Of a DNA stretch of 20,420 bases, positions 1 through 9,100 are shown piece by piece. Every line of letters starts with the position of its first letter. The stretch's first letter is position 1. Under the pieces are notes generated by a model that was not told where the DNA came from, searched no databases, and saw nothing but the letters and a program-made list of their open reading frames with translations. The stretch is from a virus: the IMG/VR virus record IMGVR_UViG_3300040806_002004, positions 1-20,420 of that record; one strand, given 5' to 3'. A program made the position numbers and the translations under genes.

Positions 1-17
1 ATTTTAGGGTTTTAAAG

Positions 18-78
18 GGTTTAACTTATCTCTCATTTACATAGTAAATATACGAAAAATATTTCATATATCCAAGCA
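18..78 (-). promoter_or_regulatory. Promoter-like cassette, copy 1
   Basis: A 42-base block (18-59) recurs with one mismatch at 685-726. A separate element, TGCTTGG on the minus strand (72-78), recurs at exactly the same distance (739-745), although the bases between are not conserved. Read on the minus strand this gives TTG, 20 bases, then TATATTTAC. That fits a -33/-7 promoter of the Bacteroidota type (TTG / TAnnTTTG) or a weak sigma-70 promoter (TTGG.., 16 bases, TATATT). No gene starts downstream inside the window, so it probably drives a gene beyond the left edge. The promoter role is inferred from this spacing conservation. Confidence 0.5.
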
Positions 79-93
79 TTTTTTTACTTTTTT

Positions 94-324
94 TTAAAGA
101 AATTGATAATTGTATTGATATCCACAATCATCATCATACCACTCATCTTCTTTAACCTGATTTAAAGGATTTAGGATTTCGTTTAACTTATCAACATCAA
201 CTTGTTTCCAATATCCAAATCGAAGATAGATTGGATTTCCACCGCCAAAGGTTTGACCTACTTCGAACTCACCAATTTCATTGTTGATTTTTTCAAGGGT
301 TTTAAAATCAATTTTATTTCTCAT
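94..324 (-). CDS. Small hypothetical protein (76 aa)
   Basis: I do not recognise this protein. It is acidic and rich in aromatic residues: a glycine-rich turn (GQTFGGGNP) precedes a YLRFGYW stretch, and the C-terminal third is Asp/Tyr-rich (WYDDDCGYQYNYQF). It has no signal peptide or membrane segment and looks like a small soluble globular protein. The ATG lies 14 bases after the stop of the 109-residue gene, so the two are probably co-transcribed from the cassette at 685-745. No Shine-Dalgarno site is visible; the start is preceded by CCCTAAGAT. A related string (TAAAACCCTAA) also occurs at the window's left end, perhaps as the leader of the next gene. It could belong to a group of small accessory genes. 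Confidence 0.7.
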   Translation of the reverse strand: MRNKIDFKTLEKINNEIGEFEVGQTFGGGNPIYLRFGYWKQVDVDKLNEILNPLNQVKEDEWYDDDCGYQYNYQFL

Positions 325-338
325 ATCTTAGGGTTTTA

Positions 339-668
339 TTAAATTCCACTTTCCATTTGTTGAACCTTATTGTGATGTTCAGCTTCTGAATACTCCACTA
401 TCGAAAGTACAGGATTGAACTTAGTCATCAACTTACCACTAGCGAATCGCCAGATTACATTATCAATGAAATCTTTTATCATAAATGTTCCATCAGAAGA
501 ACCAAATCCTTGGTCCTCATCCCAATCGTTAGTCCATTCAGTAGCAACTTCAGTTGCGATATCCAATAAATCCCATTGGGGAATTTGTTCATCACCAATC
601 ATTTTGGTGAAACCGTTAACTCGGTGTGAGTTGAAAACAAGGGTTTGGGGGTCAACTAAATAATTCAT
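339..668 (-). CDS. Small hypothetical protein (109 aa)
   Basis: I do not recognise this protein. It is soluble and acidic, with several Trp residues (QWDLL, EWTNDWDEDQGFG, VIWRF) and a predicted mix of helix and strand. It has no signal peptide, membrane segment or known motif. It is the first gene after the promoter-like cassette at 685-745, with the ATG at 666-668 and an A-rich leader (AAAAGATAAAAGAT) rather than a Shine-Dalgarno site. The 76-residue gene follows 14 bases later. The pair sits outside the packed tail operon and carries its own promoter, so it may be expressed on a different schedule from the structural genes. Confidence 0.75.
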   Translation of the reverse strand: MNYLVDPQTLVFNSHRVNGFTKMIGDEQIPQWDLLDIATEVATEWTNDWDEDQGFGSSDGTFMIKDFIDNVIWRFASGKLMTKFNPVLSIVEYSEAEHHNKVQQMESGI

Positions 669-684
669 ATCTTTTATCTTTTAT

Positions 685-745
685 GGTTTAACTTATCTCT
701 CATTTACAAAGTAAATATACGAAAAAAAGTTGAGATGACCAAGCA
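685..745 (-). promoter_or_regulatory. Promoter-like cassette, copy 2
   Basis: This is the second copy of the cassette at 18-78: 41 of 42 bases match over 685-726, and TGCTTGG recurs at the same offset (739-745, minus strand). The putative -10/-7 element is TATATTTAC, with TTG 20 bases upstream. It lies between the stop of the dioxygenase gene (766) and the ATG of the 109-residue gene (668). The start codon is 17 bases past the conserved block, which is the right place for a promoter of that gene. Transcription would begin near 707, inside the conserved block, so part of the repeat would also be a shared 5' leader. Confidence 0.55.
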
Positions 746-765
746 AAAAGTGAATTATTTTTTAT

Positions 766-1536
766 TTATTTCCAATATTTTTTTTGAAGTGAGTAGACAT
801 CAATAGGTTCTCTTTTCATATGTCCACCTTTAGTAAATGATGTTCCTTTTAAAGCATAACCTGCTAAAAAGTTTCTTCTAAATCTATTTGAATTATTTGG
901 TTCTGAACCATGAACTGTATGTGAATGTAAAAGTACCAGTTCACCTTTTCTTGTATTACCTTCTATCTTTCGGAAAGCATGTCCTTCTGGTAATACACAA
1001 GGTTTACCTCTTTCGTTTCTCCAATTTTTTGGATTGGTTTTAGTTCGTTCTTCATCAACTTCAATTGGAAGTATTGGTAATCTATGAGTTCCTTCTAAAT
1101 TCCACACAGCACCATTAAATTCATCGTGATTATCTAAGGCAAGGGCAACATTAACATACTCATTGTGTTTACAACCTGTGTAGAATGCATTTTGATGCAT
1201 ATCTCTTCCTAATTGACCTGGTGGTTTAAAGTAAGCCCAAGTTTGAGTACCATCAACCTTACCATCCATTAGAAACTCACAAGCTTCTATAATTTTAGGA
1301 TGTGAAAATAGTTTTTCTAATTTTTCTGATAATTTATGTGGATACGCAAATGGGTCCCATTCTCCCCATTCATCACCATTTTCTTTAGTAGTTAATTGTC
1401 TTTCCTGACGAAGTCTTTCTAACTCATCATTAACCTCATCGCATTCTTCTTCAGTAAGTAATTGTAGTGTGGAGAATCCTCGATATCTCCAATCAAAAGA
1501 AAGTTGTTGTTTTTCTTCTTCAGTAAGATAATTCAT
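766..1536 (-). CDS. PhyH-family 2OG-Fe(II) dioxygenase-like protein
   Basis: This is a 256-residue protein of the phytanoyl-CoA dioxygenase (PhyH) family, whose members use iron and 2-oxoglutarate to hydroxylate small molecules. Visible family features are a first metal-site motif MHQNAFY (His114), a core strand with NGAVWNLEGTHR (141-152), the distal-His block GELVLLHSHTVHGSEPN (198-214, probably His209), and a basic NRFRR segment (217-221) that would bind 2-oxoglutarate. The family's HxD motif reads His114-Gln-Asn116, so the metal-binding carboxylate is replaced by Asn. The length is normal for the family. AAGG lies a few bases ahead of the ATG. The gene follows the baseplate cluster but has no structural role that I can infer. 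The substrate is unknown, and the altered metal site makes activity uncertain. Confidence 0.85.
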   Translation of the reverse strand: MNYLTEEEKQQLSFDWRYRGFSTLQLLTEEECDEVNDELERLRQERQLTTKENGDEWGEWDPFAYPHKLSEKLEKLFSHPKIIEACEFLMDGKVDGTQTWAYFKPPGQLGRDMHQNAFYTGCKHNEYVNVALALDNHDEFNGAVWNLEGTHRLPILPIEVDEERTKTNPKNWRNERGKPCVLPEGHAFRKIEGNTRKGELVLLHSHTVHGSEPNNSNRFRRNFLAGYALKGTSFTKGGHMKREPIDVYSLQKKYWK

Positions 1537-1569
1537 ATAACCTTGATTTAGTTTGTATATCTATATATA

Positions 1570-1956
1570 TTAACTTTTGTAAAATTGTAATAAATTTGGA
1601 AGATATAATTTCAAGTTTGGAATTGCATTTCCTACAAATTGTATTGCAATTCTATTTGATTCTGATACCGATTTATCTACTACATTACCAACATCATCAT
1701 ACTGAACTTGTTTCGGGCCTTTTATTCTCCATTTAATATCAGCTACAGTATATAATGGATTTGTAACATACTTAGATTTATCATCTTGTGATACTTCATA
1801 TATAGGAGAACCTTTATCATTTGTTTTTTGAACAAAATATCTTCGTATATAACCTCTGTTATAATCAGACTCAGATGGTTTAGGAATATATGCCTTTATA
1901 CCCCTTTCCACCAAAGGTGTTTTTATAAGTTCATTATATCTATCTTTTATATTCAT
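1570..1956 (-). CDS. Baseplate-cluster protein of unknown function (128 aa)
   Basis: This is a 128-residue soluble protein whose ATG directly follows the TAA of the hub gene (TAAATG), so the two are translationally coupled. The sequence is basic at the N-terminus (YNRGYIRRYFVQK, residues 33-45) and has a WRIKGP motif and a C-terminal NLKLYLPNLLQFYK segment. No signal peptide or membrane segment is seen. Its place as the last gene of the tape measure/initiator/LysM/hub operon suggests a small baseplate component or assembly factor. That role is inferred from context only. I do not recognise a named T4 counterpart. Confidence 0.75.
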   Translation of the reverse strand: MNIKDRYNELIKTPLVERGIKAYIPKPSESDYNRGYIRRYFVQKTNDKGSPIYEVSQDDKSKYVTNPLYTVADIKWRIKGPKQVQYDDVGNVVDKSVSESNRIAIQFVGNAIPNLKLYLPNLLQFYKS

Positions 1957-4455
1957 TTATACTTCACTACCAATTAATCTAAAATCACAAGTTATAGCAG
2001 TACTCCAAGAAGTTCCACTTATAGATTGTGAAGTTTTAACTACTTGATAAAAACTTGGTGGCCCATACTTCAATGGTATTCCTTCAAATTGAATCATATC
2101 TCCAACTTTAAATCCACTTAAACCTTGAATAGTAAATTGAACTTTAGCAAGACCAGGAATTGGATTTACTCTATTTGTATATTCTTTATCAACTTCACCA
2201 TTAACACCTTTTTTTAATCCTCTATCAATCAATTCTACGGATTTTAATGCAGCTTTATCATCCCAAGTACCAACACATAATAAGGATTCAATATTACCAT
2301 TATCTTTTTTAGTTAATTCTTTATCTGTTAAATTATTAACAATATCAATTTTACCTTTTCTATTTTGTATTCTTGAAAATACACCTGCTCTGTTAGCGAA
2401 TAAATCAAAAGTTTTTGCATTAGCTGGTGGAGTTTCTTCTTCTTGATTTTCAAGTGTTTCTGGTTCATCAGATTCTCCTTGTGCGGATATCTTATTTAAA
2501 ATAGTACCTACCTTATCTTCAACTTCACCAGGGTCTGAAAAAACTCCTCCATATAAAGCATGTGGTGTATCTCCACTACCATCAACTTTATTGTTAGACA
2601 TTTTTTTAATCATAACACTACTTTGTAATGCACCAGGTATTGACATATCCCAACTTATTGATGTAAATGGTGATTTAACACCTCTTGCCTGATAGGTTGC
2701 AATATTTTCAACCGTTTCTTCAGGAATATAACCTCTAAATGTTACATCTTCTACACACAATACAGTTGGCCCATCAGGGTCGTTTAATGCAGGCCCTTCT
2801 CTTAATTGAAAATCCCAAATAGAATTACAAGCACCACTCATACCATTCAACATTTCAAATAAAGCATCTTTTGAGTTCATATTTGATTTTGATAAACATT
2901 CTACAAAGAAATGATAATTTATATATAAATCTTTTAACCAACCCCAAAAACCAGCTCGTTCTTGTAAAGGTTCTACGGTATCATCACAACTATATGTTAA
3001 TATACTTTCATCCAAGTCATACAAACAGGGAAACGCAAAAGGAACGGGTCTTGATTGACCTGTTGCTGGGTCATTAGCTGAACCATTTTTTTCTGCTCTT
3101 TCATCATCAGGAGCTTGTTCTACCAAAGGATGTAAGTTAGCTTGAAACTCTACATTATTTAATTCTTCAAAATTTATAAATTTTACTGGTTCTTCGTTCC
3201 CAGAATCTACAAGAGCTTGTCTTAATCCAAAATTAGGTGCTTGTGTATTTGGAACATATAATACTGATTTATCAGTACTCCACATATGTGGAAATGCCTT
3301 TATAGCTGTATTGGAAATATCTATTTTTAATAATTGGCTTTTTATACCTGAACACTCAGTTTCTTTAGGTTCTAAATCCATTACAAATGAATTAAATAGT
3401 TCTACAGCTAATTCAAATCTAATAAATCTTTCCTCATCAAAAAGAGGTACATCAGTTGGTATTTCTAACTTATCTCCACTTTTATTTCTAATAGTAGCAC
3501 CTTTAGTAAGTGTTTTTAATAAATAATCTTTGATTTCTTCATCAAAATTTACAAAGTTACCTTCGTAAGCCCAACTTACTCCATTAGAATCTGCACCACT
3601 TGCCCATTTTTTTATTCTTGCTGTTTTTTTGGTATTAGGTAATCCATTATACATTTGTTTAAATAAAGCAACACCAGGAGTACTCTCTCCAATTTTCTCT
3701 GGTTCAAATGATGGTGGATTGTTTTCATCTACAATATCTGTTCTATTACCACTACTTTGAACTTGCATATATTCGGCTACTTGACCAACACCAGAAGTTT
3801 TTACTTCAACATCATACGTTTCACCATCACCAAACTTAACACCACCACCAGTTACAATACCTAATGATGCATCATATTGATATTTAGAATTTTTTCTTTT
3901 TTCTTTTAAGAATGGCCAATTATTATATTGAGCTATATCACATGGAGTTATAGCTCCTCCACCACCTACTCTTTGAGAATAAGCATCATTGACATTCCAT
4001 CCCCATTCTGTTAATATATGAAATCCTGGTTCTAAGAAATATTTAGTTACAACATCTACTTGTTCCATTGTGAAACATCTAACATTAAAACTAATTAATT
4101 TTAATGCTCCTTGTTGGGCTTCATCTATTTTAAAATCAGTTATTATTGGTGAGGGTCTTAATCCTCTACCAGTACCTTCAATTTCAATAGGAGTTGATAA
4201 ATCAAGAGCATATCCAATAATACCAGGTTTACTATCATTTCCATATCTTTTTTCAAATTCAGTAGATATATTATATGAATCTGGTTTATGAATACTTTGC
4301 ATAACTAAACCATCATTTGCAGCTGATATCACTCGTATCCAAGTAGATAAACCACTAACCCCACCCATTGATATTGGGTTGTTAGTGTTCTGAACCCTTG
4401 AATCAAGAACTTCTCTAAGTTCAGGGTATAAATTTGAATACTTTGGAAAAAACAT
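1957..4455 (-). CDS. Large baseplate hub protein (832 aa)
   Basis: This is probably the central baseplate hub protein (gp27/gpD-like role), which joins the tail tube to the central spike. The N-terminal region (about 85-155) has a structural-protein segment with DLSTPIEIEGTGRG and LEPGFHILTEWGWN. The C-terminal region (about 765-832) carries a beta-rich block (GLSGFKVGDMIQFEGIPLKY, then YQVVKTSQSISGTSW) of the kind ending hub domains, where a tube-like barrel checks position and binding. It is about twice the length of T4 gp27 (391 residues), with a long middle section that includes a low-complexity acidic linker (DEPETLENQEEETPP). The gene starts 3 bases after the LysM gene and abuts the 128-residue gene. 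The hub call rests on C-terminal similarity and gene order, so a fused or expanded baseplate protein is the main alternative. Confidence 0.65.
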   Translation of the reverse strand: MFFPKYSNLYPELREVLDSRVQNTNNPISMGGVSGLSTWIRVISAANDGLVMQSIHKPDSYNISTEFEKRYGNDSKPGIIGYALDLSTPIEIEGTGRGLRPSPIITDFKIDEAQQGALKLISFNVRCFTMEQVDVVTKYFLEPGFHILTEWGWNVNDAYSQRVGGGGAITPCDIAQYNNWPFLKEKRKNSKYQYDASLGIVTGGGVKFGDGETYDVEVKTSGVGQVAEYMQVQSSGNRTDIVDENNPPSFEPEKIGESTPGVALFKQMYNGLPNTKKTARIKKWASGADSNGVSWAYEGNFVNFDEEIKDYLLKTLTKGATIRNKSGDKLEIPTDVPLFDEERFIRFELAVELFNSFVMDLEPKETECSGIKSQLLKIDISNTAIKAFPHMWSTDKSVLYVPNTQAPNFGLRQALVDSGNEEPVKFINFEELNNVEFQANLHPLVEQAPDDERAEKNGSANDPATGQSRPVPFAFPCLYDLDESILTYSCDDTVEPLQERAGFWGWLKDLYINYHFFVECLSKSNMNSKDALFEMLNGMSGACNSIWDFQLREGPALNDPDGPTVLCVEDVTFRGYIPEETVENIATYQARGVKSPFTSISWDMSIPGALQSSVMIKKMSNNKVDGSGDTPHALYGGVFSDPGEVEDKVGTILNKISAQGESDEPETLENQEEETPPANAKTFDLFANRAGVFSRIQNRKGKIDIVNNLTDKELTKKDNGNIESLLCVGTWDDKAALKSVELIDRGLKKGVNGEVDKEYTNRVNPIPGLAKVQFTIQGLSGFKVGDMIQFEGIPLKYGPPSFYQVVKTSQSISGTSWSTAITCDFRLIGSEV

Positions 4456-4458
4456 AAC

Positions 4459-4755
4459 TTATATCTTTCTAAAATTATTTACAATTTCATTATAATTTTG
4501 AGGTACTCTTAATGTTGTACCATCATCTAATGCAAAAGTAGCATCATGAAGATTATTAGCAGTTGCAATTATCCACCATAAAGATGAGTCTTTATAAAAT
4601 TCATTAGCAAGAGTATCTAATCTATCTCCAGTTTGTGTTACGATATAGATATCATTATCAGATTTAGGAATATTTGGATATATACGAGTTCGATATACCA
4701 ATCTCCCATCTTTTAATTTTTGTGTCTTATTATTTTCGTATCTACTATTTGCCAT
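4459..4755 (-). CDS. LysM-domain baseplate protein (gp53/gpX-like)
   Basis: This 98-residue protein consists mostly of a LysM-type domain. The stretch VTQTGDRLDTLANEFYKDSS (39-58), then LWWIIATANNL and LDDGTTLRVPQN, is the tail-phage LysM pattern seen in T4 wedge protein gp53 and P2 gpX. In tails these domains hold baseplate parts together and position the hub on the tube. The N-terminal 30 residues are basic and may be extended. The gene sits between the tube-cap/initiator and hub genes, as in many contractile tails, with gaps of 11 and 3 bases. It is shorter than T4 gp53 (196 residues), so only the domain, not strict orthology, is claimed. Confidence 0.85.
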   Translation of the reverse strand: MANSRYENNKTQKLKDGRLVYRTRIYPNIPKSDNDIYIVTQTGDRLDTLANEFYKDSSLWWIIATANNLHDATFALDDGTTLRVPQNYNEIVNNFRKI

Positions 4756-4766
4756 AATTTTATTTA

Positions 4767-6182
4767 TTAACCTGTTTTAGAATCTTCCGAAAAATCTGGT
4801 GTTTTAGGTTTTTCAGGTTTCCATTTATATCCATCAACATCACCTTCAAAATCATATAATTTATCTTCAACACCAGGAGTTTCTACTAATTTAATTGTAA
4901 GAGCTACATCAATAAATTTTGGTAATATAGCACCTTCAGTATCAATTTCCCATGTACCAGTATCTGGCATTGTATATGTAAGTGATTCAATAAATCCTAT
5001 TCGTTCTTTGTAGATATCACCAATCTGAAATTTTATGAAAGGAGCATCCATTACATCATTATTTATTTTTGGATATACTTTAGATGTTAAATACTGTAAT
5101 TTATTCCAATTTATTATCAAATCGGTAGCACTCATACAATAAACATTTAAATTAAATGTTACTGCTCTATCAACACCTTCATAGATATAGTAATTATATG
5201 GATTACCCAAAAATTTTGAACCTGTCCATGTTGGTGTACTCGTTTCACTTAATCCAGATATAACTGTTCTAAAGAATACTCTATCCGCATCAGGTTCTGT
5301 TATACCTTGAATCCAAAATGGGACTATTAACTTATCATCTACATTTTCAGGAACCTTAAAAGCCTTAACAGTTTGTCCAGCATCAGCAAGACCTGTCATT
5401 CCAATTCCCATTCTCTCAGTAACTTTTTCTGGTTCACCACCATTTTCAAGAAGTTTTGAATAATGATTATTCCCACCTTGAGTAAATGTAGAAGCTGGCA
5501 TTACTCCACCTGTACCTACATCATAGAATTCTCTTTTTGGTGTAAATTTAGGTAGAGCATCTGCTAATTCACCAGGTTTACCAAATAAAGCTCCTCTTAA
5601 TCCTTTTTTAGCAGCACCAATAGCACCACCAACTGCTTGTTTACCCAATGTAGATGGGTTACCTGCTGAATTTTTTAATAAAGCACCAAGACCAGTTCCA
5701 TTTTTACCATATCCTTCTCGTGTAACGGCTGTATTAGTTTGATGTACAGTCCAATCAAGAAGTGGTGTACCACTACCTTTTATAGCATCTTGTGCTCCAT
5801 CTAATTTAATAATTCTCGATGGCAACATGGTTTCTGGTATTCCAAGAAATGTATTAACAGCATCTCTAGCGGCACTAATACCTTTATTTAGATTTAACCC
5901 TCCTCCAGCATTATTAACACCACGACCCTCTTTCATTTCATCTTTATCAGGTGTAGTTCTTTGAGCTATTCTTACTGCCTGATTACCATATATAAGTGGG
6001 TTGTTTACATCTACAAGAGATTTTATTCTTATACCAGTAAGTTCTTGTTGAACGAAGTTTGTTACTTGTTGTTTAAATCCACCTCTATTTTCTTCAGCAG
6101 CAGAATCTACCAACCCATCAGCAGTTGAACCACCAGGGAAATTTAATTCTTTATTTTTAAATAATTCTAATATCGTTGGCAT
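4767..6182 (-). CDS. Baseplate tube initiator/cap-like protein (gp48/gp54 type)
   Basis: This 471-residue structural protein probably forms the platform on which the tail tube starts to polymerise. The C-terminal half (about 290-440) contains the recognisable part: DRVFFRTVISGLSETSTPTW, a YYIYEGVDRAVTFNLNVY strand pair, an INWNKLQYLTSKVYP helix and PFIKFQIGDIYKERIGFIES. This layout is typical of tube-fold initiator proteins related to T4 gp48/gp54. The N-terminal half is Gly/Ala-rich and probably an extended arm. GGAG stands before the ATG. The gene follows the tape measure by 12 bases and precedes the LysM gene by 11, which supports a tube/baseplate junction role. It cannot be assigned to gp48 or gp54 individually. 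Confidence 0.65.
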   Translation of the reverse strand: MPTILELFKNKELNFPGGSTADGLVDSAAEENRGGFKQQVTNFVQQELTGIRIKSLVDVNNPLIYGNQAVRIAQRTTPDKDEMKEGRGVNNAGGGLNLNKGISAARDAVNTFLGIPETMLPSRIIKLDGAQDAIKGSGTPLLDWTVHQTNTAVTREGYGKNGTGLGALLKNSAGNPSTLGKQAVGGAIGAAKKGLRGALFGKPGELADALPKFTPKREFYDVGTGGVMPASTFTQGGNNHYSKLLENGGEPEKVTERMGIGMTGLADAGQTVKAFKVPENVDDKLIVPFWIQGITEPDADRVFFRTVISGLSETSTPTWTGSKFLGNPYNYYIYEGVDRAVTFNLNVYCMSATDLIINWNKLQYLTSKVYPKINNDVMDAPFIKFQIGDIYKERIGFIESLTYTMPDTGTWEIDTEGAILPKFIDVALTIKLVETPGVEDKLYDFEGDVDGYKWKPEKPKTPDFSEDSKTG

Positions 6183-6194
6183 CTTATTTCTCCA

Positions 6195-9100
6195 TTATGA
6201 TAACAACCTACTTGCATAATTTACTCTATCTTTTGCTTCACTTCTAGCTCGTACACCACGAGTTAATATTTCACCATCCATTTCAATTAAAGCACCTAAT
6301 AATACTGCATCTTTTAATTCATCTAATTTTTTAAATAATTCTTTATTATCTCCCTTACCACCTTCAATTAATCCTATTTTTTCAGCTAATTTTGAAACAA
6401 GTTCTGGTAATTTAGCACTACCACCAGTTGCTGCTCCAGCCATACCTGTGATGAATCCTATATTCTTAACATCCAATCCTTTGGCTGCCATAGCTACACC
6501 AAACATTGCAGTTGAGAACTCATTGAGTACTTGAGTTAGTGATTGAATAGGAGTTATAGAGGATTGTACTTTTTCTAAAAAGATATCAAAATTTTCTATT
6601 GATGTTACTAAATGACTTGAAAATGTTGTAATACCTGGTCCAAATGTTATTAATTTTTCTAACATTGCAAGAGGACCTGTTGGTTGTTGTTCTTCACCAC
6701 TCACCCAACTTGCAAATTTATTACCAATAGCACCAACCGCATTTCCGATACCACCAGCGGCTGCACCTGCTCCAGCTCCAACTCCAAAGACCGCAAGTGC
6801 TCCACCAAGAGCAGTGATTGCTACTGCCATAGCAGCTACTTCACTTGCTTTACCTGATTTTTCTACTATCATTCCAAGTGTATTACCAATAGAATCAAAT
6901 ACACCTATGATTGTTTCTCCAACTACTTCTGCAATTGATACAAAAGCTCCAGCTACCGTTTCTACGATAGGTGCAAATGCCTCCATCATACCTATCATAG
7001 TATTTCCTATTACATCTGCTAATTGTACAAATCCATTTACAAGTATTTCAATTACAGGAACTACAATAGCGGCAATTCCTTCAAATATAGATTTAAACAT
7101 TTTACCTAATGGTTCAAGTGCAGGAGCCATAATTCTCATGGCGGCCGCTAAACCAATAAATGCTAATGTAATTGCTGCTAATCCAATTAGAGCTGCTGGA
7201 TTTGCTAATGATGCCAATCCACCTGATAATCCTTTTAAGAATCCACCAAGTCCTTTTCCTATAACATTCAATGCAGTACCAATACCTCTTGATATACCAG
7301 ATATTAAACCTCCAATACCACTACCAATAGATTTCATTGCTCCACCTAAACCAGATGCAATAGATTTAATTGCTCCACCCAATCCTTGGCCGATTGATTT
7401 AATACCATTACCTAATGTTTTTAAAAATCCTCCACTACTTGATGCTGTTTTAGTTGTTGTTTTACCAAGACTGAGTAGATTTTTTCCTATACCAAATATA
7501 CCACCACCTATTAATTTTAATAATGGAAATACTAATTTTAATCCCATAAAGGCGGCTCCTAATACAACTATCTTTTTACCAAGTCCACCTGCACTACCCG
7601 CTTCTTCTCCACTAAGTCCTGCAAGTTTATCACCTATCCAATCAAATGCTGGTTTTATAATATCGTATGCTTTCATTACAGCATCTTTAACAACACCAAA
7701 CCCTTCTTTCATTCCATCAATAAAACTCATAATCGATGGTTTGTTTGCAGTAAACCAGTCTCCCATTTTATCGAATGCAGTTTGTACCTTCTCAATACCA
7801 CCTTTTAGTATTTTCATTCCACCATCATTTATCCACTTCATCAAACCTTGAGCTAAAGGCATTAATAATTGACCTACCTGCATACCGATATTTGCCAATT
7901 GACCTTTTAGTACATCCATAGATGTGTTCATTTCATTGGTAGTTTTTTGTTTTTTCAATGCATCTTGTAATTGAGCTTTATCCAGTTTGGATAAATCTTT
8001 ACCCGAAGATATTAAAGCTTGAGCTGCTTCTAAATCTTTACCTTTTAAATTACCAAGTTGTTTTTGGATTCTCTGTTGGTTAATCATATCTCCAATTGGC
8101 ATTCCTGCTGCTTTGGAAAGAGCTTCTTGTTGATAAACATTAAGTTTTGTTAAATCACCAAGTTTACTTACTTCTTTTAAAGTTGCTTGTTGAGCTCCTA
8201 CAACATCACCTTGAGCTGCAAGATATCTTGCTTGATTGAAGTTAAGATTTGTACCTAATATTGCACTTGCTTCTAATTCTGAATTAATAGAAGATTCAAA
8301 ATCAAGTAATCCCTTAGCAACACCAGCAGCTTGTTTAATTGATGTACCTAATTTAGCTGCTTGAATTGCTGCCTTCTGTAAAGATTGTGGTGAACCTTTG
8401 AAGTAAGTGTAAACTTCTTCAGAACTTTCCGCCATATCCTTCAATACCTTATCTGCAGGTACTCCTGCTAAGTTTGAAGCTTGAACGGTTATGTTAACCA
8501 TGTTCTGAGCAAGGTCTTGTGATTGTCCGAATGCGTTTTGGAATAATTTATTTACATTACCAATAGCATCTGCACTTAATCCCATACCTACCGCTAATTT
8601 GGTAGTATTATTTAGTACCGCTGAACTTACATCCTCAACACCACCAAAGGCGTTAAACATTGCTCCAGCTGCTTTTGCACCATCTTCAAGTGAACCACCC
8701 ATACCTTGAGCAATTCCTGATACAGTTCCTATCTTGGATGATATACCTTCAAATTGTCCGTTGAGTATTCCTGTTTCTTGTCTAAATGCAATTGTGGATT
8801 TTTGCATTTTATCCATGGTGAGTAAACTCATTCCAAGTAGGGCAACAAACCCAACCATGGCAGTTCTCCAAGAGAATATAGATTTAAATACAGCACCAGC
8901 TGATTTCTTCATAGCGTTTGCTAATCCAGCGGCTTGAGATTTACCTTCTCTCATTCCATCGTTAAAATCGACTGTAAATTGTTTTGCTGCTTTACCTAAT
9001 TTGTTTTTGATTCCATCTGCTCCTTTTTTAGCAAGTGAACCTAACATTCCACCAAGAACAGGTACTTGATTAAGGTGTCCTGTCATTTTATCAAGAGCAC

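Noticed and set aside
6814-7851. Long open frame (345 codons) on the plus strand opposite the tape measure
   Set aside because: Its Pro/Ile/Asn-rich translation is the mirror of Gly-rich tape measure codons; it has no ribosome site and no protein-like pattern, and all neighbours are on the minus strand.
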